DNA of 41,402 nt from Candidatus Altimarinota bacterium (GCA_013268835.1 JABFSX010000015.1:1-41402); one strand, 5' to 3'; shown: positions 11,889 to 23,154, counted from the first letter of the stretch. Notes: generated by a model from the sequence alone, not told the origin. Numbers and translations are program-made.

Positions 11889-12320
11889 ATGGACTTTTCT
11901 TTTATACAATCTGCTTCTGCTGCTGGTGCAATAATTGATCCATCAGGATCATATTCTGCTGCAGATATAATTCGAGTTGGCGTTTCCCTTGTTGTTCTTG
12001 TTGCCTGACTTTGTTCAATTCTTTTTATTGTCTGGGGAGGGTTGATGTTGATCCTTTCAGGGGGTAAAGATGAGAAGGTAAAACCTGCTATTAATTCTAT
12101 TCGATATGCAGTTATCGGAATTATCGTTATTGTAATTGCCATATTTGTAGCACCAAAGATATCTGAAATGCTTGGACTCGGAACACATAATTATCTTTCT
12201 CCTCAAAATATATTCAATACCATTAAAGTACTTATGAAGCAGATATTTTGAGGCTCAAATGAAACCTATTATGATGGATCTTCGAGTGATCCACTTCCAG
12301 CTGGTTTTTCTGATCTATAG
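11889..12320 (+). CDS. VirB2/TrbC-like pilin-type membrane protein, copy 2
   Basis: 143 aa with two UGA-Gly codons, a paralogue of the gene just upstream. The core VWGGLMLILSGGKDEKVKPA lines up with copy 1, followed by the second helix IGIIVIVIAIFVAPKI. A longer hydrophilic C-terminal tail follows; both copies end FSDL (here PAGFSDL, SNFSDL in copy 1). Tandem pilin-like genes may encode major and minor subunits, or an adapted pair. A strong terminator follows. Confidence 0.65.
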
Positions 12321-12350
12321 ACTGTTTCTTTCGGATAAAATACTCTTGCA

Positions 12351-12386
12351 AAATCCTCATCTTTTCCTATACTGATGAGGATTTTT
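12351..12386 (+). terminator. terminator after pilin-like genes
   Basis: The stem AAATCCTCAT (12351-12360) pairs with ATGAGGATTT (12375-12384) and is followed by T residues. Confidence 0.9.
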
Positions 12387-12450
12387 TGATGTCAAAATAC
12401 TATCAAATCTTGATTTTTATAGTGTAGTTATTTTATAAATTTTTCTCATT

Positions 12451-15057
12451 ATGTCCGATACTCCAGATACAATTGATCCAGTAGATACCACTGATATAAT
12501 TGATACTCCCGAAACACCAGAGGATCCAACTCCAGGATTACCAGCACTTATGGGAATGAACTATGATGGTGATAGTGATCGTAATATCGTGAATGAGATG
12601 GAAACATGTTATCTTGATTATGCGATGAGTGTAATTGTTTCACGTGCACTCCCTGATGTTCGAGATGGGCTCAAACCAGTTCATCGTCGAGTACTCTATG
12701 CAATGTATGAGGGTGGTGTGCGTTCTACAGGAAAATATCGAAAATCTGCCCGTGTAGTCGGAGATGTCCTTGGTAAGTATCATCCACATGGCGATTCATC
12801 AGTATATGATGCAATGGTTCGTATGGCTCAGGATTTTTCACTCCGTTATCCACTCGTTGATGGACAAGGAAACTTTGGTTCTATGGATGGTGATAATGCT
12901 GCGGCAATGAGGTATACGGAAGTGAAGATGGCTAAGCTTGGAGAGCTTATGCTCGCTGATATCGATAAAGATACTATTGATTGGAGAGATAACTATGATG
13001 CATCAACACAGGAACCAAGTGTTCTCCCGACTCGAATACCAAATCTTCTTCTTAATGGAGTTATGGGTATTGCGGTGGGTATGGCTACTAATATTCCTCC
13101 ACATAATCTCGGTGAACTTGTTGATGCATTAACACATCTCTTGTATCATCCAGATCCAGAAACAGTTTCTATCGAAGAGCTTGTGGAATTTGTTCATGGA
13201 CCTGATTTTCCAACTGGAGGAATTATATATAACAAGAAGGATATTATAGAAGCATATACGCGTGGACGTGGTTCAGTGATTATGCGAGGTCGAGTTGGAA
13301 TAGAAGAGGGGAAAGGGGGGCGTGATATGATTGTTATAAGTGAGGTTCCATATCAACTTAATAAAAAAGATTTTGTAGAAAAAATTGCTGGACTCGTTGT
13401 AGAAAAAATTATTGTAGGTGTTTCGGATATTCGAGATGAATCAAGTAGTGAGGGGGTTCGAGTTGTTCTTGATCTCAAACGTGATGCTTTTCCAAAGAAG
13501 ATCATTAATCAGCTCTATAAGCTCACCCCACTTCAAACGAGTTTCTCATACAATATGATTGCTCTTACGGATCGTGGTCTTCAGCCACGTCTCTTTAATC
13601 TTCGAGAGATGCTCATTGCGTTTATCGAGCATCGTCGAGAAGTGATTGTTCGCCGTACTCGTTTTGAGCTTGCTCAGGCTGAGGCTCGAGCACATATTCT
13701 CGAAGGGCTCAAGATTGCACTCGATAATATCGATGCTGTGATTCGTACTATTCGTGAATCAAAAACGAGAGAAGACGCTCATGCAGCATTGATGACTAGT
13801 TTTTCACTTTCTGAAAAACAAGCTACTGCAATCCTCGAGATGCAACTCCAGAGACTTGCAGGACTCGAAAGAAAAAAGATTGAAGATGAACTTATTGAAA
13901 AACTTTTACTTATTGCGGATCTTCGCAATATACTAGAAACTCCTACTCGTGTTGCTACTATCATCGGAGATGAGCTTGCAGAAATAAAAGATAAATACAA
14001 TAATCCTCGACGAACAGAGGTTCATATTGGGGCTATTGGAGAATTCAATCCTACGGATACCATCCCGAATGAGGATGTTGTTGTAACTCTCTCTAAGAAC
14101 GGATATATCAAGCGAGTGAAGGCTTCGGCATTTCGTACACAACGACGATGAGGGAAGGGGATTGCAATGGCCGTAAAAGATGAAGATGAGATCGATACTA
14201 TCCTCTCAACTAAGAATCATAATACTCTGATGTTCTTCACGAATACTGGTCGAGTATTCCGACTTCCAACCTATGAGATTCCTGAGATGCAACGAACTGC
14301 TAAGGGGCAACCAGTCGTTCAATTCCTTTCACTTGCAAAAGATGAGTCAATTGCAACGGTTCTAGATCTGACGAATATACCAGGTAAACACTTGTTCCTT
14401 ATTTCTAAGGCAGCGGTCGTAAAAAGAATTGATATAGAAGATATTGCGAATATTCGTGCAAGTGGCCTTATTGTTATGAAACCACATGATGGAGATGCTC
14501 TTGGATGGGTACGAGTAACAGATGGAACAGATAATATTCTCCTTGTTTCTCGTGGAGGAAAGGCAATTCAATTTGCTGAGAGTGATGTTCGTGTTATGGG
14601 TCGTGCTGCTGCCTGAGTTCGTGGAATGAAAGTGGCTTCTACTGATGCACTGATTGTTGGTTGTGTTGCTGGTAAAGATGCTAAGTATATCCTTACTGTT
14701 TCTGAGAATGGTATCGGGAAGATTTCGGCACTTGAAGACTATCGTGAGCAGTCACGAGGTGGATCAGGAGTGAAGGTTGGTGCTACAACAGAAAAAACAG
14801 GAGCCGTAATTGGTGCATTTACTCTGAGTGAGGCTGAAAAAGAAAGTAATAGTGTTATTTTGATTTCCAAGTCAGGTCAAACTATTCGTGTTCCTCTTGC
14901 CGAGGTTCGTGTTACATGACGAACTACACAGGGTGTGATTTTTGGAAAATTAAAAGATAAAGATGATGCCTTTACTTCTGCTGCGATTTCTCTTGCATGA
15001 GGGGAAGAGGATGCTGAGATTCCTTTGATTGGATGAGATGAAGTTGCGCCTGTCTAA
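12451..15057 (+). CDS. gyrA: DNA gyrase subunit A
   Basis: 868 aa with five UGA-Gly codons. The subunit cleaves and rejoins DNA in supercoiling. The breakage-reunion core has [30 protein letters not shown] (Ser83 equivalent intact) and the catalytic tyrosine in AAMRYTE. The C-terminal beta-pinwheel contains the GyrA-box QRRGGKG, in which the first Gly is a TGA (14149-14151). That box distinguishes gyrase from topoisomerase IV. An acidic Asp/Thr/Pro-rich N-terminal tail of about 45 residues precedes the usual start of homology at [11 protein letters not shown]. There is no SD. gyrB is not in the window. Confidence 0.96.
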
Positions 15058-15095
15058 TTTTTAGACAAAATCAAATCTTATTGTAATTTTATCCT

Positions 15096-16769
15096 ATGCA
15101 GTTTTTTATATCACGAGTTTTTTTGTTTTTCGTGAGCTTTTTATTCATTACGATATCTGTCTCTGCTTGAGGGGCAGATATTGTAAAAAATGTTATTAAA
15201 ATAAAAACATATGAACTCAACTCTGATGAGTCTTATGTCTTTAAGGGGTATTGAAGTGCTATTGCTATCAGCTCATCTCGCATTCTTACGAATGCTCATG
15301 TAATTCTTAATTCTGATTGAGTGCCAACAGGCCGATATGAGATCTGTTTTTCCTCCGATTTTGAGAGAGTTCCTGTCTGTCGAGAGACAGCTCGACTCAT
15401 TGCATATGATACTGTGGCAGATCTCGCTATATTAGAACTTTCACATACAAGTTCACTTGTTCCATTTACTCTTGCATCATCCAAGATTGCTCTTGGATCT
15501 TATGTATCAATGTATGGATATCCTGGAATAGGAGGGGAGACAATTACTCGAACCGAATGAAAGATTGCATGATATGAACAGACGATGTATAAGATTGATG
15601 GAAGTATTGATCATGGAAATTCGGGTGGTGGGGCATTTAATAATTCTGGTGAACTTGTTGGTATACCAACAGCAGTTGCTGCGGATAATTCTTCTATTGG
15701 ATATATGATTCCAATTCAGAGGATTCAATCTTTTCTTGCGAAGAGAACGAATAATTATGAATACTATACACACTCAGTGGATAGAAAATTTATTAAGTTT
15801 CTTCAACGAAATCAATCGTATACTTCAACAAAGGCATTTTTAAAGTGGAAAGATCTTATAGTTAAAAATGCTCGACCATATGGATTTGTACTTCGATCAA
15901 GTCTCTTGAGTGCAGATAATATGATGGTAAATTGGATGTTTTCTGATTCATATGAACGAGTTAAGATAATTTTTTCTTGTACGGATGACGCTGGAAAAAT
16001 ATCTGGTTGGCAAGCCCGAAGAGATGGACTCAAAAAAGAGCAACAATCATATCCGAATTGGCAGATAAAATTCGTTGATGATGATACATATTTTACAGTA
16101 TACTCTTCGAGCAAGTGATATAATCCAAGTGTTACTCTATACTATAAAGAATATGATGCTTGTTTTGCACAGATTGATTATCTTGATGAAAAAAAGGATG
16201 CCAAGTCTCTTGATAAAGCCATCAAGTTTATGAAGAGTGGAGTTTTATTTTTAGCTGATTATACGCTAAAGGATTTTCATAAAAATCAATTTTTTAGTAT
16301 TTTTGATATCAAAAAAGATACCCGAATCATCCGATCTATTGATCAGTTTGGGGCAGAATCAGTACTATTGTGAATAGAGATATTTCCTGAACAATGGATC
16401 AATGCGGTTATAGAATGAAAAGAATACCTAACCCTTGAGGAAATATCATCTGATCTCAATGTGGATTTTGATGAAGTAAAAACTTGGAAAGAGTATATTG
16501 ATATTGGTATTAAAAATGGCATCAATGCTTCAGATATTCATCTAGTATCCCTTGGATCTAATCAAAAGGGAATATTGTATTCGAAATATAATTCTGAAAA
16601 GAAGGTGACTGGTATAGAATTTGAATATATCTATAGGTTGGTAGATGGAAAATATGCATTTTGGACTTGGTCAACAACTATTCCTGGGGAGGTAAATATT
16701 GATAGTACTCGTATGAAAAGTATTTTCTCTTCATTTAAATATCCAGGACAGTCAGTTTTAAAAGATTAG
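15096..16769 (+). CDS. secreted trypsin-like serine protease
   Basis: 557 aa with eight UGA-Gly codons. The N-terminal signal peptide (about 1-25) ends in VSA. The protease domain shows the full triad: H68 in TNAH, D109 in VADLAIL and S176 in HGNSGGGAF, matching HtrA/DegP-like family S1 peptidases. No PDZ domain is obvious. The remaining 350 residues are an uncharacterised C-terminal region. It is probably exported and acts on envelope or external proteins; the substrate is unknown. It lies 38 nt after gyrA and 18 nt before the FAD dehydrogenase, so co-transcription is possible. Confidence 0.85.
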
Positions 16770-16787
16770 TTGATTATATAATACTTT

Positions 16788-18395
16788 ATGCAAACATTTC
16801 TTAGGCTTGAAGAGATAAAACTCACTCTGAGTGATGATGAAAAAATCCTCGGAAGTAAAATACAAAAAATACTGCAACTCTCAGATAAGGATATTGTCTC
16901 TTATAAAATAGTAAAAAAATCGATCGATTCACGAGAGAAATCAAATATTCTTTTTATCTATAGCGTTGATATAGACTTACAGAAGAAGGATATCAATCTT
17001 ATGAAGCCAAATATGGTCAAGCATCGGGCAAAGTGGGTTGAAGAGTATATATATACGATTGATCAGGTTCCAGCTAATACGAATAGAAAGCGTCCTGTGG
17101 TTGTGGGTACTGGGCCTGCTGGCCTCTTTGCTGGACTTGCTCTTGCTCGTGCTGGTCTCAATCCGATTATCATCGAACGATGAAAGGCAGTTGAAGGAAG
17201 ATTGGTTGATGTGGGACTTTTTATGAAGGGTGGACCACTCGATGAAAACTCCAATATCCAATTTGGAGAAGGGGGAGCAGGGACTTTCTCTGATGGAAAA
17301 CTCTATACGATGATCAACGATCCTCGGAGTAAGTATGTATTCGAAGAGCTCGTAGAAGCAGGAGCACCTGAGGAGATTCTCTATACCGCAAAGGCTCATG
17401 TCGGAACCGATAAACTCAGAATCCTTGTGAGAAATCTCCGAAACAAGATTATTTCTCTTGGTGCGGAAATTCGCTTTAGTACCTGTATGACTGATATGAT
17501 CATCGAAAACGATGTGCTCAAGGGAATTATTGTGAACTCGAATGAAACGATCGAAACAGATACACTCATTCTTGCTGTTGGTCACTCAGCACGAGATACT
17601 TATGAGATGATCTATGCAAAATGACTCCATATGGCACAAAAACCATTCTCTATGGGAGTTCGTATCGAACACGATGCCAATATGATCAATCGTTCTCAAT
17701 TCGGTGATGCATGTGTGAGTCCAAAACTCGGAACAGCGAGCTACAAGCTTGTCACTCATGGATCAGATACGCGAACACTCTACTCATTCTGTATGTGTCC
17801 TGGGGGACATGTTGTTGCTGCATCATCTGAACAGGGGCGACTCTGTGTGAATGGTATGAGTGAATATCGACAAAATAGTGGGATATCCAATTCTGCCCTG
17901 ATGGTTCCAGTGAACCCTGAGGATTTTGGATCAGATCATCCACTTGCAGGAGTGGAATTTCAGAGAAAGTGGGAAGCAAAAGCATTTGAACTTGGGTGAA
18001 GTGATTATCATGCTCCTGCTCAATTGGTGTGAGATTTTCTCGCCGGAAAACCATCCACCAAGACAGGACCACTCAAAACTACCTATCTTCCCGGAGTGAA
18101 GATGACTGATATATCTGAGTGTCTACCTGATTTTATCACGGCAGCGCTCAAGAAGTGACTCCTCGATCTGGATAGAAAAATCAAATGATTCGCATCTCCT
18201 GATGCCCTCCTCATTGCACTCGAAGCTCGAAGTTCTGCAGTCGTTCGCATCACTCGAGATAAGGAAACTCTGGAATCAAATATTGTTGGAATCTATCCGA
18301 GCGGGGAAGGGGCTGGCTATGCTGGAGGGATTACTTCCTCGGCTATCGATGGACTCATCGTCGCAGAGAAAATCATAGAAAATAATTTATTGTAG
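16788..18395 (+). CDS. COG2509-type FAD-dependent dehydrogenase
   Basis: 535 aa with six UGA-Gly codons. The FAD-binding motif VVGTGPAGLFAGLALARAG with a following acidic residue lies at about residue 105. It is preceded by an about 100-residue N-terminal domain typical of the uncharacterised COG2509 group. Conserved patches GEGGAGTFSDGKL, GHSARDTYEM and a C-terminal GEGAGYAGGI complete the fold. The reaction is unknown; family members are annotated only as NAD(P)/FAD-dependent oxidoreductases. It is cytoplasmic, with no SD. Confidence 0.85.
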
Positions 18396-18420
18396 TTATT
18401 AATTTTTAAATTTTTGATTT

Positions 18421-18864
18421 ATGGAAAATATTAATACTTTGTTTTTATTTTTACTTATTACTATTGTAGCCTTACTTTCAAAGTATATATATTGGAAATA
18501 TACGAGTAGAGATATTTCTTATAAACATATACTACTTGATTTGGTATATTTTATATTTGTATGGATATATATGCCATATATAACGCTTCTTTTGCTTGAT
18601 AATATTAATTATTCTTGAGTAGAAGAGGTTATAGCGATATGATCCCCAGAAGCTTTTTCTTATTATGTAGTTCAATCTATATTTATTTTAGCAATTCTTT
18701 TTCCAATTTTTGTAAGTTTGTTATATGGATATATTTATAAGAAATATTTTCATCAAAATAATCCTTATTTTAGTTTTCAAATATTGATTTTCTTTTTAGT
18801 AGTTCCTATTTTAACGATGTTAATATTTGAGTTAGTTAAATATTCTTTAAGATTTATTTCTTAA
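18421..18864 (+). CDS. small integral membrane protein of unknown function
   Basis: 147 aa, with one UGA-Gly inside NYSGVEE and another in IAIGSPEAF. Four hydrophobic segments are visible at about residues 5-22, 39-60, 83-102 and 118-138. No family is recognised. It starts 26 nt after the FAD dehydrogenase and may be in the same transcript. The first copy of the 37-bp repeat begins 18 nt after its stop. Confidence 0.7.
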
Positions 18865-18881
18865 TTAGAAACAGAAATTTA

Positions 18882-18918
18882 TTTTTCTTTTCATACTCTT
18901 CACGCATCATTCGTTGAC
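18882..18918 (+). repeat. 37-bp direct repeat, left copy
   Basis: Identical over 37 bases to 20886-20922. It starts with T5-C-T4, contains CATACTCTTCACGCATC and ends CGTTGAC, so it finishes in a -35-like word. The two copies bracket the two-gene cassette at 19006-20806. Confidence 0.9.
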
Positions 18919-18929
18919 AAATTTTCCCT

Positions 18930-18958
18930 TTGACAAAGCTACAGTGCCTCAATATCCT
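18930..18958 (+). promoter_or_regulatory. promoter of the cassette
   Basis: TTGACA (18930-18935), a 17-bp spacer and TATCCT (18953-18958). A second TTGACA at 18914-18919 overlaps the repeat but has no good -10. Spacing and -35 differ from the 16-bp pattern of the other promoters here. Confidence 0.65.
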
Positions 18959-19005
18959 ATGTCATATTTCGAAATCATACTTCATTATTTACCTAGGATA
19001 AAACT

Positions 19006-19914
19006 ATGAAACTCATACAAAAACGGATTATCATATTTTCAGGATTCATTGTATTCATTCTTTTTGGATACTTTGCAATAGGGAACTTCAATTCATCTCA
19101 ATCAGGTGAAATGAAAACAGATATCAGAACAATTAACACTCTATCTCAATCAGGCATAGAGACGGATACGGGGAAACGACTGGAAACGATCGCAAACTCT
19201 GGAACTAGCTGGGGAATGTCTCCTTTTGGAAGTGGGAAACCTCTGATAGAAGAAGAAAAGAAACCAGTATTCAAAAAGCCAAATACAGAATGGAAGATGA
19301 GAACACTCTCGGGAATCACCTATGTGTTTGGGGAAGGGAATCCGAAGGAGGTAGCTATGAAACTAGAACAAATAGATGCCATGGGAAAAACTTGTGAAAA
19401 CAATATTAATCTAGCAGAAAAAGGGATCTGTAATGTAGAGAGTGGAACTATGAATTATATAACTCCTGAAATAGAAAAATATCTTCTTGCTGCTCTCTCT
19501 GATCCAAACTGGAGCAAACTTGCCACAGAATGTGAAAAGAATTTCCGATTTCTAGAAGGAACAGATGCATATATAAATGCCCAGAGTGATCCATCATACC
19601 TGATATTTGATCATGTATTCTCCCCTGGATTTTTGGATATCGATAGATTTATTTCTATTGAACCAACAACTGGGCTCAAAGTACTCAATACGGGACTAAC
19701 AATAGGGTTACCAAATTTTCTCATGCAAGCAATGTTAAATGGTCCTATAGAATCACAAAATCCTCATGGAGATTGTGTAGATCGATACGCTAAAGATATT
19801 GTTCGCAACTTCGTAGTAGCTACAAATCTCTATATGGCCCCTTTAGATAATTCTCAATGAATAGTTGAGTCTATCTTTAACCAAAACTTTGCTATTCCAT
19901 TCCATTTTCATTAA
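19006..19914 (+). CDS. signal-anchored protein of unknown function, first gene of the cassette
   Basis: 302 aa if the TGA at 19858-19860 is Gly; 284 aa if it was originally a stop. An N-terminal hydrophobic segment (about 8-26) after KRR-like basic residues predicts secretion or membrane anchoring. Several cysteines (KTCENNIN, KGICNVES, ATECEKN, GDCVDR) suggest disulfides in an exported domain. No family is recognised. An AGGAT element lies 6 nt before the ATG. By my count about 23 glycines precede the terminal TGA and none is UGA-coded, unlike adjacent native genes. This fits recent acquisition from a standard-code donor. Confidence 0.7.
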
Positions 19915-19920
19915 TTTTAC

Positions 19921-19947
19921 AAGGAGATCATCATGACTTATTGCTAG
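19921..19947 (+). other. SD-like site plus four-codon ORF (Met-Thr-Tyr-Cys-stop)
   Basis: AAGGAG at 19921-19926 lies 6 nt before ATG 19933, which opens only four codons to TAG 19945-19947. AAGGAGAT can pair with the altered 16S tail (UCUCUU) with one G-U. It may be a leader mini-cistron or the remnant of a lost gene start. It precedes a pyrimidine-rich stretch and the next gene. Confidence 0.4.
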
Positions 19948-19999
19948 TTTTTATATCTTTCAATTTTCTTCTTCTTTCTTTCATTTTTGGAGTTTTATC

Positions 20000-20806
20000 A
20001 TGAAATATGGCAAACTAATCCTTGCTCTCTCACTCGCTGTAGTCTCTGCAACAACACCTGCCGTCACTCCAGTTGCAACTCAAACTCGTATCAATCTATG
20101 GACTGGCTCATCAGCTATAGCTGATAGTAGTTATACGATTGGAACCACTAGTGCCATGGGCACAGTTAAAACCTTAAAAAATAGCACTGCTGTACTTTCA
20201 TCATTGGGAGTTCTAAATACAAACAATAAGTACTTTAGTTCAAAACTCTTCAACGGTTCACAACATCAAAGTATCTCGGAAAGTGGTACCACAGATGCTG
20301 CTGGAACAAGTCGACAATGTGTGGCATTTGCAAAATCAATGACTGGTGCAGGAGGAACATCTACGTGGAGTCGTGGATTTTCTACTACCTCATACGTAGA
20401 TATCGTAACACGAAAACTAATAGCTGCACCTCAGTTAATTCTCCAAGGTGGTCAACCATTACAACCAGGTAGCATGATTGCTTACTTCAATGGGCAATCT
20501 GTATATCCCGGTAGCACTGGTACAGGCCATGTAGCTATTTTTCTGAATTGGACATATGATACCTTCATTGTTGGTAAAATTACTGGTATGGATGTTGTAG
20601 ATGAAAATCTCATATGGACAATTGCTATAAATGGTACAAATGTTACTGGTGCAGGTGGCTTGATCCAAAAGCATTGGCTTCCATGGTCATGTACAGCTAG
20701 TGGTACCTTATGTAATACTGACACTCGTTATAATAATCCCCGTTACTACTCATCTAACTATCACGTAGTGAGTATTCCATGATCCACTAAACATCGATAC
20801 ATATAA
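20000..20806 (+). CDS. secreted CHAP-like cysteine peptidase/amidase
   Basis: 268 aa with TGA 20780-20782 as Gly, or 260 aa ending VVSIP at that codon. The signal peptide (about 1-18) is followed by a Ser/Thr/Gly-rich exported domain. Candidate catalytic residues are C107 in SRQCVAFAK and H177 in GTGHVAIFL, with PGSMIAYF between them. That order and spacing resemble CHAP / NlpC-P60-like peptidoglycan amidases (the BPSL0067-like type). It may cleave its own or a neighbour's cell wall; the target is inference. GGAG lies 9-12 nt before the ATG. About 29 glycines precede the terminal TGA and none is UGA-coded. Confidence 0.7.
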
Positions 20807-20866
20807 CTACTAATATCTCTCTCGTGCAATGCGAGAAATGAAGACTCTTTAGCTTTCAAAACCCTT

Positions 20867-20895
20867 ACTCCTCGATTTCGAGGAGTTTTTCTTTT
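20867..20895 (+). terminator. terminator after the cassette
   Basis: The stem ACTCCTCG (20867-20874) pairs with CGAGGAGT (20879-20886), followed by TTTTCTTTT. Its T tract is the start of the second 37-bp repeat. Confidence 0.9.
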
Positions 20896-20922
20896 CATAC
20901 TCTTCACGCATCATTCGTTGAC
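20886..20922 (+). repeat. 37-bp direct repeat, right copy
   Basis: Perfect copy of 18882-18918. It ends in TTGAC; with the next T this gives TTGACT (20918-20923), 16 bp before a weak -10 TACCAT (20940-20945). The repeat may therefore supply the -35 of the beta-propeller gene that starts at 20970. Confidence 0.9.
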
Positions 20923-20969
20923 TTTGTGATGACTTCTTATACCATTTGGATACTTTAATTATTATCTTT

Positions 20970-23141
20970 ATGGTATCTTTTCGATATAGCATCTTGTCAC
21001 TTTTTGTGGTATCAATTGTTGGTATGCAATGACAATCCACCTTTGCTGCTACGGAGACAAATCCTGATTTTTCATATCAGACATTCGCGACGTGTAGTGA
21101 TTTTGAGAATACACTCAAACAGATTCTCCCCACTACCTACAATGATGGACGTATGTACAAGTGAGTGATGCTCGCAGAGTCATCATCTATAGGGGCTGTT
21201 GCTCCGACAGCAAGTCGGATGGCAGATAGTAGTAATACTCCAAAATCAGAAACCAATGTACAAGTAAAATGAATCGATGAAGCGGATACAGTGAAGACCG
21301 ATGGAAAATATCTGTACTCTTACCAAGAGTGAGAAAAGGCGATTGTAGTACTTGATGCGAAAACTCTCATTAAGATAAAAACACTCAGGATTCCCTCGAA
21401 CTATTCTGGTGTGAATTTTTATGTGACAGGAAACAAATTAATCCTCACTGCAACAAGATATGTCCAGACACAAGGATACTGGACCTATTGGTACAATAAC
21501 AGTCAGAAGTCAGTCATCGCTCTCTATGATATTCGAGATATGAGCCGAGCCTCACTCGTTCGTAGTGTTGAGGTAGATGGATATCTCTCTGATACTCGAC
21601 TTTCAGATACTGGGATTATGACAGCAGTGGTAGCAACATCATATTGGATGCCACCAATCTATCGAACGTATTTTGATGGATCAAAAAAGAGCACTGAAAT
21701 AAAATATGATTACAGTGCAAAAAATCTTATCCCTCGAATTACTGATCAACAATTTGTATCTGGAAAACGAACTACTACCAATCGAGGAGTAGGGGATTGT
21801 AGCGGTATGAGTTCTATCCTTCCAAAGGCAAGTTCTCTCTCTTTATATTCATTCAACCCAACACTTACATCGATTCTTCGTTTTGATACTACCATTCCAA
21901 ATGGTGCTATAACTTCTCAGGTGGTTCTCTCTGAGGCAGGACAAATCCATGTAACTCGAGATTCCGTCTATCTCACAGCAAATATGTGGGTTCCAAAAAC
22001 AGACTCAAGATGTCCTCCAAATGCTCGATGTGCCTCGCCTGCCATGATATGGAATCCTGGAACAAGCTCTACACTCGTTCATCGATTTGCAGTATCAACT
22101 AGAGATATACAGTATAGTTATTCTCGATTGATTCCTGGATACCCACTCAATCAATATTCCATGGATGAAGATACGAGTGGAAACTTCCGTATTGTAACAT
22201 CTGTAAGTAGTTGGTCAGGTGGAACAAATAATTCGAGTACAGAGCTTTCAGTACTTAGTCCTGGAGGTATGGTGATCGGTAAGCTCTCGGGTATTGCTCC
22301 TGGGGAAAACTTCCAGTCGAGTCGTTTTATTGGAAATCGGCTTTATCTTGTGACATTTGAACAAATCGATCCACTTTTTGTGATTGATCTCGCTGTGCCA
22401 CAGTCTCCAAAGATCCTTGGAGAACTCAAGATTCCTGGATATTCTACTTACCTCCATCCATATGATAATGATCGTCTTATCGGACTTGGATATGATACTA
22501 TCACTAATAAGTGGGGAGGAACTCAGAACGGATGAATCAAGGTAGATCTCTATAATGTGAGTGATGTAAAAAATCCAAGAAGAGAAGCGAGTCTCACTCT
22601 TGGTGATGCTGGATCATCTTCGGATGCACTCTGGAATCCAAAGGTATTCGTATGGTATAAAGAAAAAAATCTTCTTCTTGTTCCAGCTACACTAATGACA
22701 TCAGCAAAGAATCCAGAGAATACATATCTCTCTGCTAAGGCTTTTCAGTGACTTCTTGGACTCTCCATTGTTCCAAATTCTATAAGTGAGAAATTTCGCA
22801 TTACACATATTACCCCGTCTACTACAGCAGAAACTACTTGGAAAAAAGAGTGTGAACAGTATACAAAAAATACTTCAAGATATCAGCAGTATATCCCAGA
22901 GTATTGTAAAACAGGAGCAACACTGGATATGTATATAGCAAATAATATCTGGAATTATTCAGGAGATTTTATCTCTCGTGTTCTCTATGTTGGTGAGAAC
23001 TTCTACACTATTGGTGCCAATCGTATCCAATCACAGACATTTACTACACCAACAGTTCCTACGGCAGTTCAGGCATTTAAGATTCAGAATCAATATGGAT
23101 TTCCTATGCCTATGAGTGTAATGTCTATTTTTACGAGATAA
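20970..23141 (+). CDS. secreted beta-propeller domain protein (COG4880 / PF09826 type)
   Basis: 723 aa with six UGA-Gly codons. A signal peptide (about 1-25) is followed by the family hallmark NVQVKGIDEADTVKTDGKYL, where the Gly is a TGA, and a long beta-propeller region. Proteins of this group are secreted and calcium- or substrate-binding; their function is not known. Cysteine pairs (VGDCSGM, DSRCPPNARC, KECEQ, EYCKT) suggest disulfides, consistent with the DsbA-like enzyme nearby. There is no SD before ATG 20970, and a terminator follows. Confidence 0.85.
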
Positions 23142-23154
23142 AAATTGTATTCAT

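Noticed and set aside
18882-20922. CRISPR array or integron
   Set aside because: Only two repeat copies exist, about 2 kb apart with genes between; there are no regular spacers, cas genes or integrase.
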